DNA of 64,000 nucleotides from Archivesica marissinica (taxonomy: Eukaryota; Mollusca; Bivalvia; Venerida; Vesicomyidae). Shown piece by piece: positions 11,667-23,023 of this stretch. The stretch spans positions 18,056,294 through 18,120,293 of the forward strand of contig CM026400.1 in assembly GCA_014843695.1 (NCBI GenBank), read 5' to 3'. Positions within the stretch are counted from its first letter, which is position 1. Every line of letters starts with the position of its first letter. The notes under the pieces were generated by a model. That model was not told the origin of the DNA and made no database searches. It saw only the letters and a list, made by a program, of their open reading frames with translations. Both the position numbers and the translations under genes were made by a program.

Positions 11667-11957
11667 TGTGTATTTTACGTTTATTTATCGTCGCTACTGG
11701 TTGCTCATATGAGCGACGCCTCCTGAAGAGATTAGTAATTTTAGATTATTGGAGGATAGTGTAATGATACAGACAGAGACGCATTCCAGAGTCTCCTCTG
11801 GTTCTTTTACGTGCACGGTGTAAAGCACAGACACGAGACCTCGGTTTAAAGTCCCAACTGAAAGACTGTTAATTTGATCTGGGTCAGACATGGGATCGAA
11901 CCTGCAATCCCTGGATTACCAGTCCAACGTGTTAACCACTAGACTACAGATCCGTCT
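11667..11957 (-). mobile_element. SINE B, full length
   Basis: Reverse copy: 3' end TTTTACGTTTATTTATCGTC, body with GAGACCTCGGTTTAAAG, and head with GGATTACCAGTCCAACG and ACAGATCCGTCTG. The head keeps the B-box GGGATCGAACCTGC. Confidence 0.9.
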
Positions 11958-12690
11958 GTTAATCATATTTTATTGCATTCATTCTATATATACAATGTAC
12001 AGAACAAAACAAATGAACACATTTGTATAATTATGCATAGTATATACGATTTATGTCATTCGTTTGCACAATACTTGTCAATAAATGTTGAAGCAAATTG
12101 GTTGGGCCACAAGTTTTTAACAACATTAGTTACGGCCCTCCACCTAACAAATAGTACATAATAATAAATGTATCAAACTGTGGCATGCTCCATTCTATTA
12201 ACCCTTTCCCTCATAGAATCACCTCTCGACGCCATTACCAATACGACATACATTGACAATGTAGTAGCCAAACCAATGCTCATAATAAAGGCCATAATCT
12301 CATGTAGTCCCAGTAATATCTATGGAGGTGGGATAGATATGGCAACAACTTATCTACTGCATGATGGCTAAATGGCTGTCGTTTGTATGTATATATAATA
12401 CAAATAAACCTAAATATCTATGAAGGAAAGGGTTAACTATAGCTCTATTTGGAAATAAATTCCGTCCAACTAAAATAGTTTTTGAGTTTAGAATAAATAG
12501 CATAGAAATAAATAATATACTTAACTTGACATAGAAATAAAATGCGATTAAATCCATTTTCATTCTGTATACAATTTATATGTACTGCACATTATGAACG
12601 AATAAATATGTTTAAACCAACTGCGATTGCTACATGTGTACGGGGATACAGTATATTGGGGGGGGGTGTATATCAGATATATATATGATA
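11958..12690. other. Spacer, no gene
   Basis: AT-rich unique sequence with a G10 run at about 12658-12667 and a TATATA stretch at 12675-12690. Open frames up to 69 codons show no family features. Confidence 0.55.
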
Positions 12691-12694
12691 TAGA

Positions 12695-12850
12695 TCAGCG
12701 TAACGCCGCGTCTGCTCAGGAGCTATGTTTTTTGCTATTCAGACAAGTGATTTAGCTCCACTATCTGAATAGCAAACAACATAGAGCCTGATCAGACCTT
12801 CTGATCTGGCTCAATGTTGTTTGCAAAAGCGATTTTAGTCGTGATTGGCA
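12695..12850. mobile_element. Hairpin repeat of bivalve type
   Basis: It contains perfect 11-bp inverted arms TGCTATTCAGA / TCTGAATAGCA about 20 bp apart, then AGCCTGATCAGACC and CAATGTTGTTTGCAAAAGC. Repeats with paired CTGATCAG and ATGTTGTTTGC modules are frequent in bivalve genomes as I remember them. The exact class is unknown. Confidence 0.55.
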
Positions 12851-12887
12851 GGTTATGGGTTAAATATGTTTTATGTTAACATTGTTG

Positions 12888-14735
12888 TTTGTGGTGTATT
12901 CGTGATCAAATAATTCACATTGTTCGTAATCTTTCAGCATTGTTCGTGATCGCTTAGCATTGTTCGTAATATTATAATATTGGTCGTCATATCTTAGCAT
13001 TGTTCGTAATATTATAGCATTGGTCGTGATCGCTTACCATTGTTCGTAATCTTTCAGCATTGTTCGTAATCGCTTAGCATTGTTCGTAATATTATAATAT
13101 TGGTCGTCATATCTTAGCATTGTTCGTAATATTATAGCATTGGTCGTGATCGCTTACCATTGTTCGTAATCTTTCAGCATTGTTCGTGATCGCTTAGCAT
13201 TGTTCGTAATATTATAATATTGGTCGTCATATCTTAGCATTGTTCGTAATATTATAGCATTGGTCGTGATCGCTTACCATTGTTCGTAATCTTTCAGCAT
13301 TGTTCGTGATCGCTTAGCATTGTTCGTAATATTATAATATTGGTCGTCATATCTTAGCATTGTTCGTAATATTATAGCATTGGTCGTGATCGCTTACCAT
13401 TGTTCGTAATCTTTCAGCATTGTTCGTGATCGCTTAGCATTGTTCGTAATATTATAATATTGGTCGTCATATCTTAGCATTGTTCGTAATATTATAGCAT
13501 TGGTCGTGATCGCTTACCATTGTTCGTAATCTTTCAGCATTGTTCGTGATCGCTTAGCATTGTTCGTAATATTATAATATTGGTCGTCATATCTTAGCAT
13601 TGTTCGTAATATTATAGCATTGGTCGTGATCGCTTACCATTGTTCGTAATCTTTCAGCATTGTTCGTGATCGCTTAGCATTGTTCGTAATATTATAATAT
13701 TGGTCGTCATATCTTAGCATTGTTCGTAATATTATAGCATTGGTCGTGATCGCTTACCATTGTTCGTAATCTTTCAGCATTGTTCGTGATCGCTTAGCAT
13801 TGTTCGTAATATTATAATATTGGTCGTCATATCTTAGCATTGTTCGTAATATTGTAGCATTGGTCGTCATATCTTAGCAGTGTTCGTAATATTATAGCAT
13901 TGGTCGTCATATCTTACCATTGTTCGTAATATTATAGCATTGGTCGTCATATCTTACCATTGTTCGTAATATTATAGCATTGGTCGTTATATCTTACCAT
14001 TGTTCGTAATATTATAGCATTGGTCGTCATATCTTAGCATTGCTCGTAATATTATAGCATTGACCGTCATGTCTTAGCATTGTTCGTAATATTATAGCAT
14101 TGAACGTCATGTCTTAGCATTGTTCGTAATATTATACCATTGACCGTCATATCTTACCATTGTTCGTAATATTATAGCATGGGTCGTCATATCCTAGCAT
14201 TGCTCGTAATATTATAGCATTGGTCGTCATATCTTACCATTGTTCGTAATATTATAGCATTGATGGTCATATCTTAGCATTGTTCGTAATATTATAGCAT
14301 TGACCGTCATATTTTAGCATTGTTCGTAATATTATAGCATTGACCGTCATATCTTACCATTGTTCGTAATATTATAGCATTGGTCGTCATATCTGACCAT
14401 TGTTCGTAATATTATACCATTGGTGGTCATATCTTAGCATTGTTCGTAATATTATAGCATTGACCGTTATATCTTAGCATTGTTCGTACTATTATAGCAT
14501 TGACCGTCATATCTTAGCATTGTTCGTAATATTATAGCATGGGTCGTCATATCCTAGCATTGTTCGTAATATTATAAAATGGGTCGTCATATCCTAGCAT
14601 TGCTCGTAATATTATAGCATTGATCGTTATATCTTAGCATTGTTCGTACTATTATAGCATTGGTCGTCATATCTTAGCATTGTTCGTAATATTATAACAT
14701 TGGTCGTACTATCTTAGCATTGCTCGCTACTGCTT
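12888..14735. repeat. 20-bp satellite array
   Basis: Alternating 20-bp monomers of the type CATTGTTCGTAATATTATAG and CATTGGTCGTCATATCTTAG, giving a 40-bp period over the right half. Substitutions such as TGACCGTCAT and TGCTCGTAAT accumulate to the right. Confidence 0.97.
12901..13860. repeat. 120-bp higher-order repeat, about 8 copies
   Basis: Six 20-bp monomers form a 120-bp block that repeats eight times with almost no differences. The first block is partial and the last changes one base (ATTGTAGCAT). It is far more uniform than the adjoining 40-bp-period section. Confidence 0.96.
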
Positions 14736-15305
14736 AGCCATATTTGCGATATTCCAGCATATTGCTCGTGATATTTTACCACTATTCCGTTAATAATTCA
14801 CAATAGTTCGTAGAAATCGTGATAGCGCAATAGTAGCGCGTTCGTTTCAGACGCAAACTTCCCGAAGTTCGAACCCCGCTGGAGCCGTTGCGATTGTGCC
14901 CTTAGGCAAGGCATTTAAATTCCACACGCATCTTCACGCTCCCTTGTGGCAATGGAGTCCATCAGGAATGAGGTATCGAGAGTGATTGATATAAGTTGTA
15001 AGAACTTGTTTCGCAATCGAGCCAACATATCTTGGCATAAACTAAATTACACGTAGTTCGTAATATCTTAGCATTGTTATCGACAGCGTATGTTCGTGGC
15101 ATTACACGTGATATTTAACATTAATTCTGTGATACTTTACCATTTGTAATATTTCACAATAGCTTTTAATCTGTTTGTGGCATTGTATCCTTTTATTTCG
15201 TGATAATTGTACCTTGTTCGTCATAGTTTTAGCAATCTTCCTTACTTCTTAAAATTCTAGCTATTTTCGTGATATTTTATCATTGTTAGCGACATTTTAA
15301 CAGTG
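14736..15305. repeat. Decayed edge of the 20-bp satellite
   Basis: Degenerate monomers such as TCGTGATATTTTACCA, TTCGTAATATCTTAGCATTG and TTCGTGATATTTTATCATTG continue on both sides of a SINE A insertion, so the array was once longer. Confidence 0.7.
14823..15053 (+). mobile_element. SINE A inside the satellite edge
   Basis: Plus-strand copy with head TAGCGCAATAGTAGCGCG, B box GTTCGAACCCCGCTGG, body ATGGAGTCCATCAGGAATG and tail TTTCGCAATCGAGCC. TAGTTCGTA flanks it at 14814-14822 and 15054-15062. The array itself contains TTCGTA, so part of this 9-bp match could be the repeat. Confidence 0.88.
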
Positions 15306-15496
15306 AAACATGCTTCCATCAAGTTTTAATTACGTTGTAATTCAAAACAACTTAATTTAAGAAACTGTTACTAAGCAATTCCCCACGGGCTGGAATTATC
15401 TTAAAGATTTACAACAGTTTCTTCTCAATCAATAACACAAACATTATCTGCAAGTATGGCAAGGTGTTTGTACAATAATTCAGAATACATAACGTA

Positions 15497-15715
15497 TACT
15501 AGAAGATATAGAAAACGCACACCTACATTATATGATTATTATTACATGGAAACGATAAGGATTCCATCAAAGTCATATCATATCTTTATTACAAAACACC
15601 AACTCTGAACAATTAAAAATAGTCCAAAATGTTTAAAACTATGTATTTATATAGTTATTGTTTTTCATGTAAAAACACACTTATCCGAAGTGTGTGTTTT
15701 CTATGTCTTCTAGTA
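15497..15715 (-). mobile_element. MITE, TIR TACTAGARGAYATAGAAAAC
   Basis: A 219-bp element with ~26-bp inverted ends (TACTAGAAGATATAGAAAAC and its mirror ending in CTTCTAGTA), flanked by TA on both sides. Two other full copies are at 45147-45367 and 54783-55009. No coding capacity. TA duplication suggests Tc1/mariner-like mobilisation; that is inference. Confidence 0.85.
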
Positions 15716-15829
15716 TATTTGTTTATTATAGTGTCACACCACAGACGCTTGTTTCAGTCAATACCAACCATCTTCTGTTTATATTGACACAAGCGGCTAG
15801 AGGGATATATTTGTTTTGTTTTTATTGAC

Positions 15830-16232
15830 TGAAACAAGCGCCTGTGTGTGAAACATGTTGAACGGGCCAGCCATTGAAACAAGCGCCTGTGTGTGAAACA
15901 TGTTGAAAGGGCCAGCCATTGAAACAAGCGCCTGTGTGTGACACATGTTGAAAGGGCCAGTCATTGAAACAAGCGCCTGTGTGTGACACATGTTGAAAGG
16001 GCCAGCCATTGAAACAAGCGCCTGTGTGTCACACATGTTGAAAGGGCCAGCCATTGAAACAAGCGCCTGTGTGTGAAACATGTTGAAAGGGCCAGCCATT
16101 GAAACAAGCGCCTGTGTGTGACACATGTTGAAAGGGCCAGCCAATGAAACAAGCGCCTGTGTGTGAAACATGTTGAAAGGGCCAGCCATTGAAACAAGCG
16201 CCTGTGTGTCACACATGTTGAAAGGGCCAGCC
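15830..16232. repeat. 45-bp minisatellite, 9 copies
   Basis: The unit contains ATTGAAACAAGCGCCTGTGT and ACATGTTGAAAGGGCCAGCC. Because 45 is a multiple of three, it gives a 145-codon reverse frame of 15-residue repeats (MAGPFNMCHTQALVS), plus a second open frame. I treat this as non-coding. Confidence 0.95.
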
Positions 16233-16420
16233 ATATCTGGCGTATGAGAAACCTATTATGGGTATCAGTACTTCACGAATCCTATCATTGTAGGCCATGC
16301 ACCATCGTTTCCATTTAATTACACAAGCAAAATACAAGTAGATGAATTAATTGATTATATATATTATAATTATTTATTCCTAAAAAATTGTCGGACGCCT
16401 TAACCACAAGGCCACTTCGT

Positions 16421-16465
16421 TCGTTCGTTCGTTCGTTCGTTCGTTCGTTCGTTCGTTCGTTCGTT
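16421..16465. repeat. (TTCG)n microsatellite
   Basis: About 11 TTCG units placed exactly where the 3' part of the adjacent SINE C should begin. Confidence 0.95.
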
Positions 16466-16637
16466 GTAAATGTGGTCATTGGTTGTAGGAGGAAACCGGA
16501 TTACCCGGAGAAAACCCACCTGTCCGATCTGGCGACCACCGTACGTACCATCTCACATACTTCCCGGTCCGAGGATCGAACCCGGGTTACATTGGTGAGA
16601 AGAGAGCGCGCTAAGCACTGCGCTAATCGGACAGCCA
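16466..16637 (-). mobile_element. SINE C, 3' truncated
   Basis: Reverse copy with GGAGGAAACCGGATTACCCG, B box GAGGATCGAACCCGGGTT and A-box region CTAAGCACTGCGCTAATCGG. Its tail is replaced by the (TTCG)n tract. Confidence 0.88.
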
Positions 16638-16754
16638 AATGTACTTGACCATTGTTGAACAATATATAATCTCATTTTGACTATGTTACTCTTGTTTTCA
16701 TTAGACTCCTCGTAGCTCCATTTCTCCGTAACAATCGTAGCAGCAATGAAATTA

Positions 16755-17250
16755 ATATACATCACTTTTACCATGTTTTATTAATATACATCACTTTTAC
16801 CATGTTTTATTAATATACATCACTTTTACCATGTTTTAGTAATATACATCACTTTACCATGTTTTATTAATATACATCACTTTTACCATGTTTTAGTAAT
16901 ATACATCACTATTACCATGTTTTAGTAATATACATCACTTTACCATGTTTTATTAATATACATCACTTTTACCATGTTTTAGTAATATACATCACTTTAC
17001 CATGTTTTATTAATATACATCACTTTTACCATGTTTTAGTAATATACATCACTTTTACCATGTTTTATTAATATACATCACTGTTCCCATGTTTTATTAA
17101 AATACATCACTTTTACCATGTTTTAGTAATATACATCACTTTACCATGTTTTATTAATATACATCACTTTTACCATGTTTTATTAATATACATCACATTT
17201 ACCATGTTTTATTAATATACATCACTTTTACCATGTTTTATTAATATTGC
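16755..17250. repeat. 29-bp minisatellite, about 17 copies
   Basis: The unit holds TTAATATACATCACTTTTACC and ATGTTTTA. Variants have ATTAATAT or AGTAATAT and lose 1-2 T in the T run. Confidence 0.95.
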
Positions 17251-17289
17251 TGGCATAAAAACAGGAATAGGAATATATCTTTAACTTTG

Positions 17290-17690
17290 GAATTAGACTA
17301 GCTGCAGACATATAGCAGTTTGCACACTACTTTGGAATCAGACTAGCTGCAGACATATAGCAGTTGGCACATTACTTTGGAATTAGACTAGCTGCAGACA
17401 TATAGCAGTTTGCACATTACTTTGAAATTAGACTAGCTGCAGACATATAGCAGTTTGCACATACTTTGGAATTAGACTAGCTGCAGACATATAGCAGTAT
17501 GCACATTACTTTGGAATTAGACTAGCTGCAGACATATAGCAGTGTGCACACTACTTTGGAATTAGACTAGCTGCAGACATATAGCAGTTTGCACATTACT
17601 TTGGAATTAGACTAACTGCAGACATATAGCAGTTTGCATATTACTTTGGAATTAGACTAGCAGCAGACATATAGCAGTTTGCACATTACG
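17290..17690. repeat. 45-bp minisatellite, 9 copies
   Basis: The unit holds TTTGGAATTAGACTAGCTGC and AGACATATAGCAGTTTGCAC. It ends abruptly at the SINE A tail at 17692. Confidence 0.95.
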
Positions 17691-17691
17691 T

Positions 17692-18985
17692 TTAGCTCGA
17701 TTGCGAAACTAGTTATTATAGCATTTCTTTAATCTCTGTCTATCTCTCTCGACCTTATTCCTGAAGTGATCAATCGCCAGGACGGAGAGAGAAAGATATG
17801 AGAGAGAAAGAGAGAGTGAGAGGAGAGAGAGGGGAGGTAGAGAGAGAAAGAGAGAGTGAGAGGAGAGAGAGAGGAGGTAGAGAGAGAAAGAGAGAGTGAG
17901 AGGAGAGAGAGGGGAGGTAGAGAGAGAGATAGAGAGAGAGAGAGAGGGAGAAAGAGGAGAGATAAGAGAGGGGGAGAGAGATATAGGAGAGAGAGGGAGA
18001 TAGCGGAAAGAGAGAGCGGAGTGAGAGAGAGGAGATATATGAGAGATAGCGATGAGAGAGGGAGAGGTAGGAGAGAGGGAGATATATATATATATATATA
18101 GAGAGAGAGGTATAAGGAGATAGAGAGAGGAGAGAGGGAGAGGGGGGAGAGAGAAGAGAGATAGAGAGCTAGTAGAGAGAGTGAGATATATATATAGAGA
18201 GAGATAGAGATGATAAAAAGAGGACGGGAGAGGGAGGTAGATAGAGAGAGGGAGGTAGATAGATATATAGAGAAGGAGTTAGATATATAGAGAGGAGAGT
18301 GAGTGGATATATAGAGAGAGAGAGGGAGATATCTAGAGAGAGGGAGATATACAGGAGAGAGAGGGAGATAGAGGATAGAGATGAGAGAGAGGGAGATAGC
18401 GGAAAGAGAGAGCGGAAGATAGAGAGAGGGAGATAGAGGAGAGATAGACGGGAGAGAACAAGGGAGGATAGAGAGGAGATAGTGGGAGAGAGAAATGGGG
18501 GAGATAGAGAGAGAGCGAGAGGGAGGGAGGGAGGGAGGGAGGGAGAGGGAGACATATATATATAGTGAGAAAGTAGAGATAGGGAGAGAGGGATATATAG
18601 AGGGGAGTGATAGAGAGAGGGGGGAGAGAGAAATATGTGAGAGAGAAGGAGAGAGAAGGAGAGAGATAGAGAGGAGAGAGGGGAGCGAGATAGAGAGCAA
18701 AGAGATAGAGGGGAGAGAGTGGAGGAATAGAGGGTATATATAGAGAGAGAGGAAGAGAGAGAAAGGGAGATATGGAGAGATAGGGGAGAGATAAAGAAAG
18801 AAAGGGAGAGAGGGAGAGTTAGAGTGGAGGGGAGAGATAGAGAGGATACATAGAGAGAGGGAGAGAGGGAAAGGGGGAGATAGAGGGAGAAATAGTGAGG
18901 GGAGAGGAGGGGAGATATGGGGAGAGAGAAAGAGGTGGGAGAGAGAGCAAATGCAATGTGGATTTAAGTGTATTTCCAATGGTTC
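17692..18985 (-). mobile_element. SINE A split by a 1.1-kb purine tract
   Basis: The left part (17692-17795) reads TTAGCTCGATTGCGAAAC, TCTCGACCTTATTCCTGA and CAATCGCCAGGACGGAGAG. The right part (about 18930-18985) reads GAGAGAGCAAATGCAATGTG then GATTTAAGTG. Together they match the SINE A order of tail, body GAGGGAGAGAGAAGAGG and GCAACGTGGAATTTAA. The GA-rich insert sits precisely in the SINE's own GAGAGAG stretch. Confidence 0.75.
17796..18945. repeat. 1.15-kb GA-rich purine tract
   Basis: Nearly pure GAGAGA with irregular GGGAGA, GATA and TATATA interruptions on the + strand. It gives a 424-codon reverse frame of Leu/Ser/Pro repeats that is not a gene. Such long polypurine runs can form triplex (H-DNA). 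Confidence 0.97.
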
Positions 18986-19786
18986 CCAGTGAGTAGAGAA
19001 CATTTTATTTTGTTCTTTGTCAGGAACATTGGGGTTTGGGAATTATTGTATAAACGGCTTACCATAAACAATGTACATGCCTGTATAGACAAATATTGCA
19101 ATGACAAAACCATAGCTCTTTCGAGAATAATAAATGAATCATTGATGTAGATTGCATATAGGTACAAGGGCGGTTCCTTTGATAGATAACAATTGGGAAA
19201 TCACAGGTCATTAACGACCGATTTATGGACGAGATAAATCGTATTTACGACACACAAACATTTATTACAATCAGTAGGGACATTGTTAAGCAGTATTGCA
19301 ACCTGGAACCACATTATATTGGTGTACATAGTTCCCACGGCCTGTGAAAATAGTCAAAAACACTGATAAGATCTTATCTTGGCAGCCATTTTGACTGGCA
19401 AATTTTATTAACCGCAATTTCAGGATTTTACTAGTAATTCTTTAAGTGCAATAACTTTATTAATTCTGGTTTCTTAATATAACATTTGGTATGATTTTAA
19501 AGGTATTGAAATGTACTTTGTAAATATTAATTTATTTTTTGACAATGATTTATGGATTATAAATTATATGAACTTAACTTGCACCTATTTTTGAAAGTCT
19601 ATATTGAAATATTAATAATATACAGGTAAATTATTATTTATTCGTTGTTGATACGAAATTTGTGAAATGATACAAAGCATATGTCCGTTGAGAGCTTTCC
19701 AACAATAAATATTTTTTGAAGAAAACAAAATTAAGTTTATTATATATAATATCTGATAAACTTTGCCAATGAAAATGGGGTATCCA
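18986..19786. other. Spacer, no gene
   Basis: AT-rich unique sequence without repeats or coding signal that I can recognise. Confidence 0.5.
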
Positions 19787-20508
19787 GACAAAATGCCACA
19801 GGACAATGCCACGGGACATAATGCCACAGGACAAAATAATGCTGGACATATTGCCACTCTTTTTTTATAAATAAATAAAGAAACCACAGCCATTCTTAAT
19901 TGCAGTTTGTACTTCATTAATTAAAGGAAACCACATACAGTTTTTACTAGTTTATCATATCAGCTCAATGTTAATTACTCACAGAAGCCCCTGTGATGTC
20001 TATACCAACACTCTGGTAATTTAATTGAAGTCACATCTAAATGTACGGTCTTCCTATTTCTACTTTGCAGTGTTAATTATTATTATTATTAAACATGCTA
20101 AATTAGTATTAATTAGTATTATACTTGGGGAATGCTCAGTATTAAAATGAAACTTAATAAATAAAAATCTTACTTAAGTACAAGGGATGGGTGTACAGGT
20201 CCCCCTTTAAGCTACCTTCATTATTTATGTATTAAACGTTGGATAGGCTTCAGATAGGCACACCCTATTAATATATCATCATATTAGTTATTACTGTAAA
20301 TAGTGATAATTTTTCCATTTTTGTAGTGTGACATTGCTGTAGATATGGATATATACTGGGGAAAAAAAATGATTTGAAATAGTGTGGCATTTTGTCTTTT
20401 ATTTCGTATTGTGACATTTTGTCCTGTGGCATTTTGTCCTGTGGCATTATGTCCTAGTCAATTTTGTGGCATTATGTCCTGCGGCATTTTGTCCTGTGGA
20501 ATTTTGTC
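19787..20508. mobile_element. Putative non-autonomous DNA element with inverted GACAAAATGCCAC repeats
   Basis: The left end is a short tandem of GACAAAATGCCACAGGACA-type units (19787-19857). The right end (20385-20508) is the same in reverse, for example GTGGCATTTTGTCCTGTGG. The ~525 bp between are AT-rich with no gene. The outer ends GACAAAATGCCACAGG and CCTGTGGAATTTTGTC are inverted copies. The target duplication is unclear. Confidence 0.65.
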
Positions 20509-20619
20509 CCGGATTTGAAAATGGCAGCCACAGTAGGAATGGTGACGTCACACGGGAACTGTGTCATATCATAAATTATAGAGTCTGTTCCGTGGGGAGT
20601 ATCACGGGTGTAGCGGGAG

Positions 20620-20644
20620 CCCCAATAATAATAATAATATTCAC

Positions 20645-20693
<49 letters not shown>

Positions 20694-20695
20694 TG
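20620..20695. repeat. (ATA)n microsatellite
   Basis: About 22 uninterrupted AAT/ATA units after a short TATTCAC interruption. Confidence 0.95.
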
Positions 20696-20774
20696 TGTGC
20701 TGTTATGATGTGTGGGGCATTTGTAGTACATTAAACAAAGATTATTAATTACTACTGATATATGTTGACGAGAA

Positions 20775-21125
20775 GACACCGGTCAATTACTGCCCCTGAA
20801 TGCTCCCTATAAAATATGTGGGTACTCTATAAAGTTGTTTCCTCTGTTTTTATCGGTGTTTCCTTTGCACACCATGCTAGCAATGTTCTTCCACTTTCTC
20901 ATATACGTATTATGTTACTATATCTCGACAGATATCCTACAGTATATCCAATGGGTAAACAGTCTGTACATTTTTTTATCGATTAAACCATGACTTGGAT
21001 AAAATCGCATGTATCATAACGCAACATCTTGTTATGGAACAACTGTAAAAACAAAGGATTCCAACTGAAAGGACCGCTATACATTTAGAGATTTATTCGG
21101 ATAAAGAAATTAGCTTTTTTTGTTG
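20775..21125 (+). mobile_element. Dispersed element Q, copy 1
   Basis: About 350 bp that is the near mirror of 46366-46715. Shared: TTACTGCCCCTGAATGCTCC, GTTGTTTCCTCTGTTTTTAT, CTTCCACTTTCTCAT, GACAGATATCC and AGGACCGCTATACATTTAG. A short relative is at 28248-28375. The other end in copy 2 is CTGCCAAGGGAGGTAATAG. Confidence 0.8.
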
Positions 21126-21429
21126 GCTTTTTTTTGTAAACCGGATCCGGATGTTGTACCGATGATTCAACTGGCTATAGTAGTGTTCCCAGAATGCATC
21201 ATATATTCTCAGAAATGACTTGCTAAATATAGTGTTATGAATCTCCCTGGTTAGTGTTAATTATATTTCAATTATCTGTCACAATCCATCAGTAAGTGAT
21301 TAGTCTCCGGCGCATCATTATCTAAAATACCAATATTGAAAGATACACAGAACACGTGCGTCACGGTTTTTAATCACTGCTGTGGGAATGGTGGTTGTTG
21401 TTTTTTTTGGCATCAGTCGTTGCATATAT

Positions 21430-21790
21430 CAGTCTGTTTGTCAGTGTATGTGTGTCAGTCTGTATTAACGTGATAGCTCAGAAAGTTGTGGGTGTATTTT
21501 GATGAAACTGTGTGGATATATCGAGGGTTTGTCCAGGGGGGAGTGATTCGATTTTGGGAAAGATCGGTCAAGGTATGTGGTCATCGCGGTCAGCCACGTG
21601 TCCGTATTCATGCATGTGTCCGAACTCAAGCATTTGTTTTGTGTCAAAATACCAGTGCGGGGGAAGGCATCTCTCCGAGTTTGTTTTTGTTTATGTGTTG
21701 TTTTGTTTATTGGGGCGGGGGGTGGATGGCAATGTCGGCTACAGCTACACATATGTGCGATTCTCTAGCAGTAATCTGCGGATGAAAACA
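21430..21790 (+). mobile_element. Dispersed element R, copy 1
   Basis: It shares the order GTTGTGG, GATGAAACT, ATATATCGAGG, ATTTTGGGA, GCATGTGTCCGAACTCAAGC, ATACCAGTG, TCTCCGAGTTTGTTT, ATTGGGGCGGG and GCTACAGCTACACA with 30003-30345. Open frames are not conserved between the copies. Confidence 0.78.
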
Positions 21791-21811
21791 CTAGGTAGCG
21801 TATACACATCT

Positions 21812-21936
21812 ATTTTATATTAATCATTCTCGAGACCTCATTCCTGGTGGAATCCATCGCCATGAGGGAGAGAGAAGAGGCAACGTGGAATTTAAATGCC
21901 TTGCCTAAGGATACAATCGTAACAGCTCCAGCGGGG
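21812..21936 (-). mobile_element. SINE A fragment
   Basis: Reverse copy from ATATTAATCATTCTCGAGACC to GTAACAGCTCCAGCGGGG. It ends at the B-box region and is followed by SINE E sequence. Confidence 0.85.
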
Positions 21937-22010
21937 TAGCCGGGTAGAACCATTGAATTTCCACAAGCCAGTTGGATAGCTTCACGTCCGGAAGACCTAG
22001 TCTACATTAA
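21937..22010 (-). mobile_element. SINE E fragment
   Basis: GCCGGGTAGAACCATTGAAT, CCACAAGCCAGTTGGATAGC. It matches the body of the reverse SINE E copy at 30690-30940. Confidence 0.7.
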
Positions 22011-22044
22011 ACTTGATAAACTAGAGAAACAAGCTCTCTTTTCA

Positions 22045-22115
22045 CCAATGCAACCCGAGTTCGATCCGTGGATCGCTTGGAACGGGACGTATATGAGATG
22101 GTATGGTGATCACAA
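22045..22115 (+). mobile_element. SINE C head fragment
   Basis: CACCAATGCAACCCGAGTTC and GAGATGGTATGGTGATCAC are SINE C head and early body. Confidence 0.7.
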
Positions 22116-22119
22116 GGTG

Positions 22120-22350
22120 GAAGTAGTGATAACCCCGTAATAGCGCGTTCGCTTCAGGAGCGAAACGCCCGGAGTTCGAGCCCCACTGGAGTCGTTACGA
22201 TTGTGCCATTAGTCAATGCATTTAAAGTCCACATGCTTCTTCAATCTCCCTAGTGGCGATGGACTCCACGAGGAATGAGGTCTCGAGAGAGTGATAAATA
22301 TAAGTTGTAATAACTTGTTTCGCATTCGAGCTAAAATAAAATTATATAAT
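22120..22350 (+). mobile_element. SINE A, diverged
   Basis: Plus copy: TAATAGCGCGTTCGCTTCAG, B box GTTCGAGCCCCACTGG, body GGCGATGGACTCCACGAGG and tail TTTCGCATTCGAGC. Confidence 0.87.
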
Positions 22351-22383
22351 TTAAATCACAAGGTCAGACAGGTGGTTTTAAAG

Positions 22384-22735
22384 TTTAAACTTTATTTATT
22401 TTATAACGATTGCGAAGCAAGTTTTGGTTTAATCATATTCATTCCACTATATACATTCACAAAACAACACATGTACACACAATCAAAGAATAGGAAAGGA
22501 TCAAAACGGAAGCAGAGCTTATATAGTTTTAACAACACTAATCACTCTCGTTGGCGCGGATGAAAGCGTATATTTGGTCATTCGTGTGGGAGGAAACCGG
22601 AGTACCCGGAGAAAACCCACATGTCCGATCTGGCGACCACCGTATCATCTCACATACTTCCCGGTCCGAGGATCGAACCCGGGTTGTATTGGCATGAAGC
22701 AGCGTGCTAACCACTGTGCTAATCGGACTGCCAAA
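22384..22735 (-). mobile_element. SINE C with ~110-bp insertion
   Basis: Reverse copy whose tail (AACTTTATTTATTTTATAAC, GCGAAGCAAGTTTT) is parted from ACACTAATCACTCTCG by about 110 bp of foreign sequence at roughly 22424-22533. The rest is typical up to the A-box CACTGTGCTAATCGGAC. Confidence 0.85.
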
Positions 22736-22961
22736 TTCAATTTGTTCGGAAGTGTCACTTTAATCGGACAGCCTAAATATGTCGGTTATGTAAAAAAAAC
22801 TCATGTAATGTAACGTATATAATTATACCTTTAGATTTCTCACAGCGTTTGTAGGGTCGGTAAGGAAGTTTTGTCTCACAGCAACATCTATACCCGCCGC
22901 CTTTACACGTTCCTCCAAGTCTTCAACTGTCTGAAATACACAATAACTCAAATGGTGGACC

Positions 22962-23023
22962 TTCTGTTGTTTTTTATCGTCGCTACCGGTATATGAGCGA
23001 CGCCTCCTCGAGAGATTGGTCAT
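22962..23023 (-). mobile_element. SINE B 3' fragment
   Basis: TTTTTTATCGTCGCTACCGG and GAGCGACGCCTCC are the reversed SINE B 3' end. It lies head-on to the plus SINE B that follows, making inverted GAGCGACGCCTCC arms. Confidence 0.8.

Noticed and set aside
12901..13860. CRISPR-like regular spacing
   Set aside because: There are no unique spacers; all monomers are related, and the genome is eukaryotic.
15797..16234. 145-codon frame of MAGPFNMCHTQALVS repeats
   Set aside because: 45-bp minisatellite; a second frame in the same array is open as well.
17729..19003. 424-codon reverse frame rich in Leu, Ser and Pro
   Set aside because: It is a translation of the GA-rich purine tract; no domain, and the tract interrupts a SINE.
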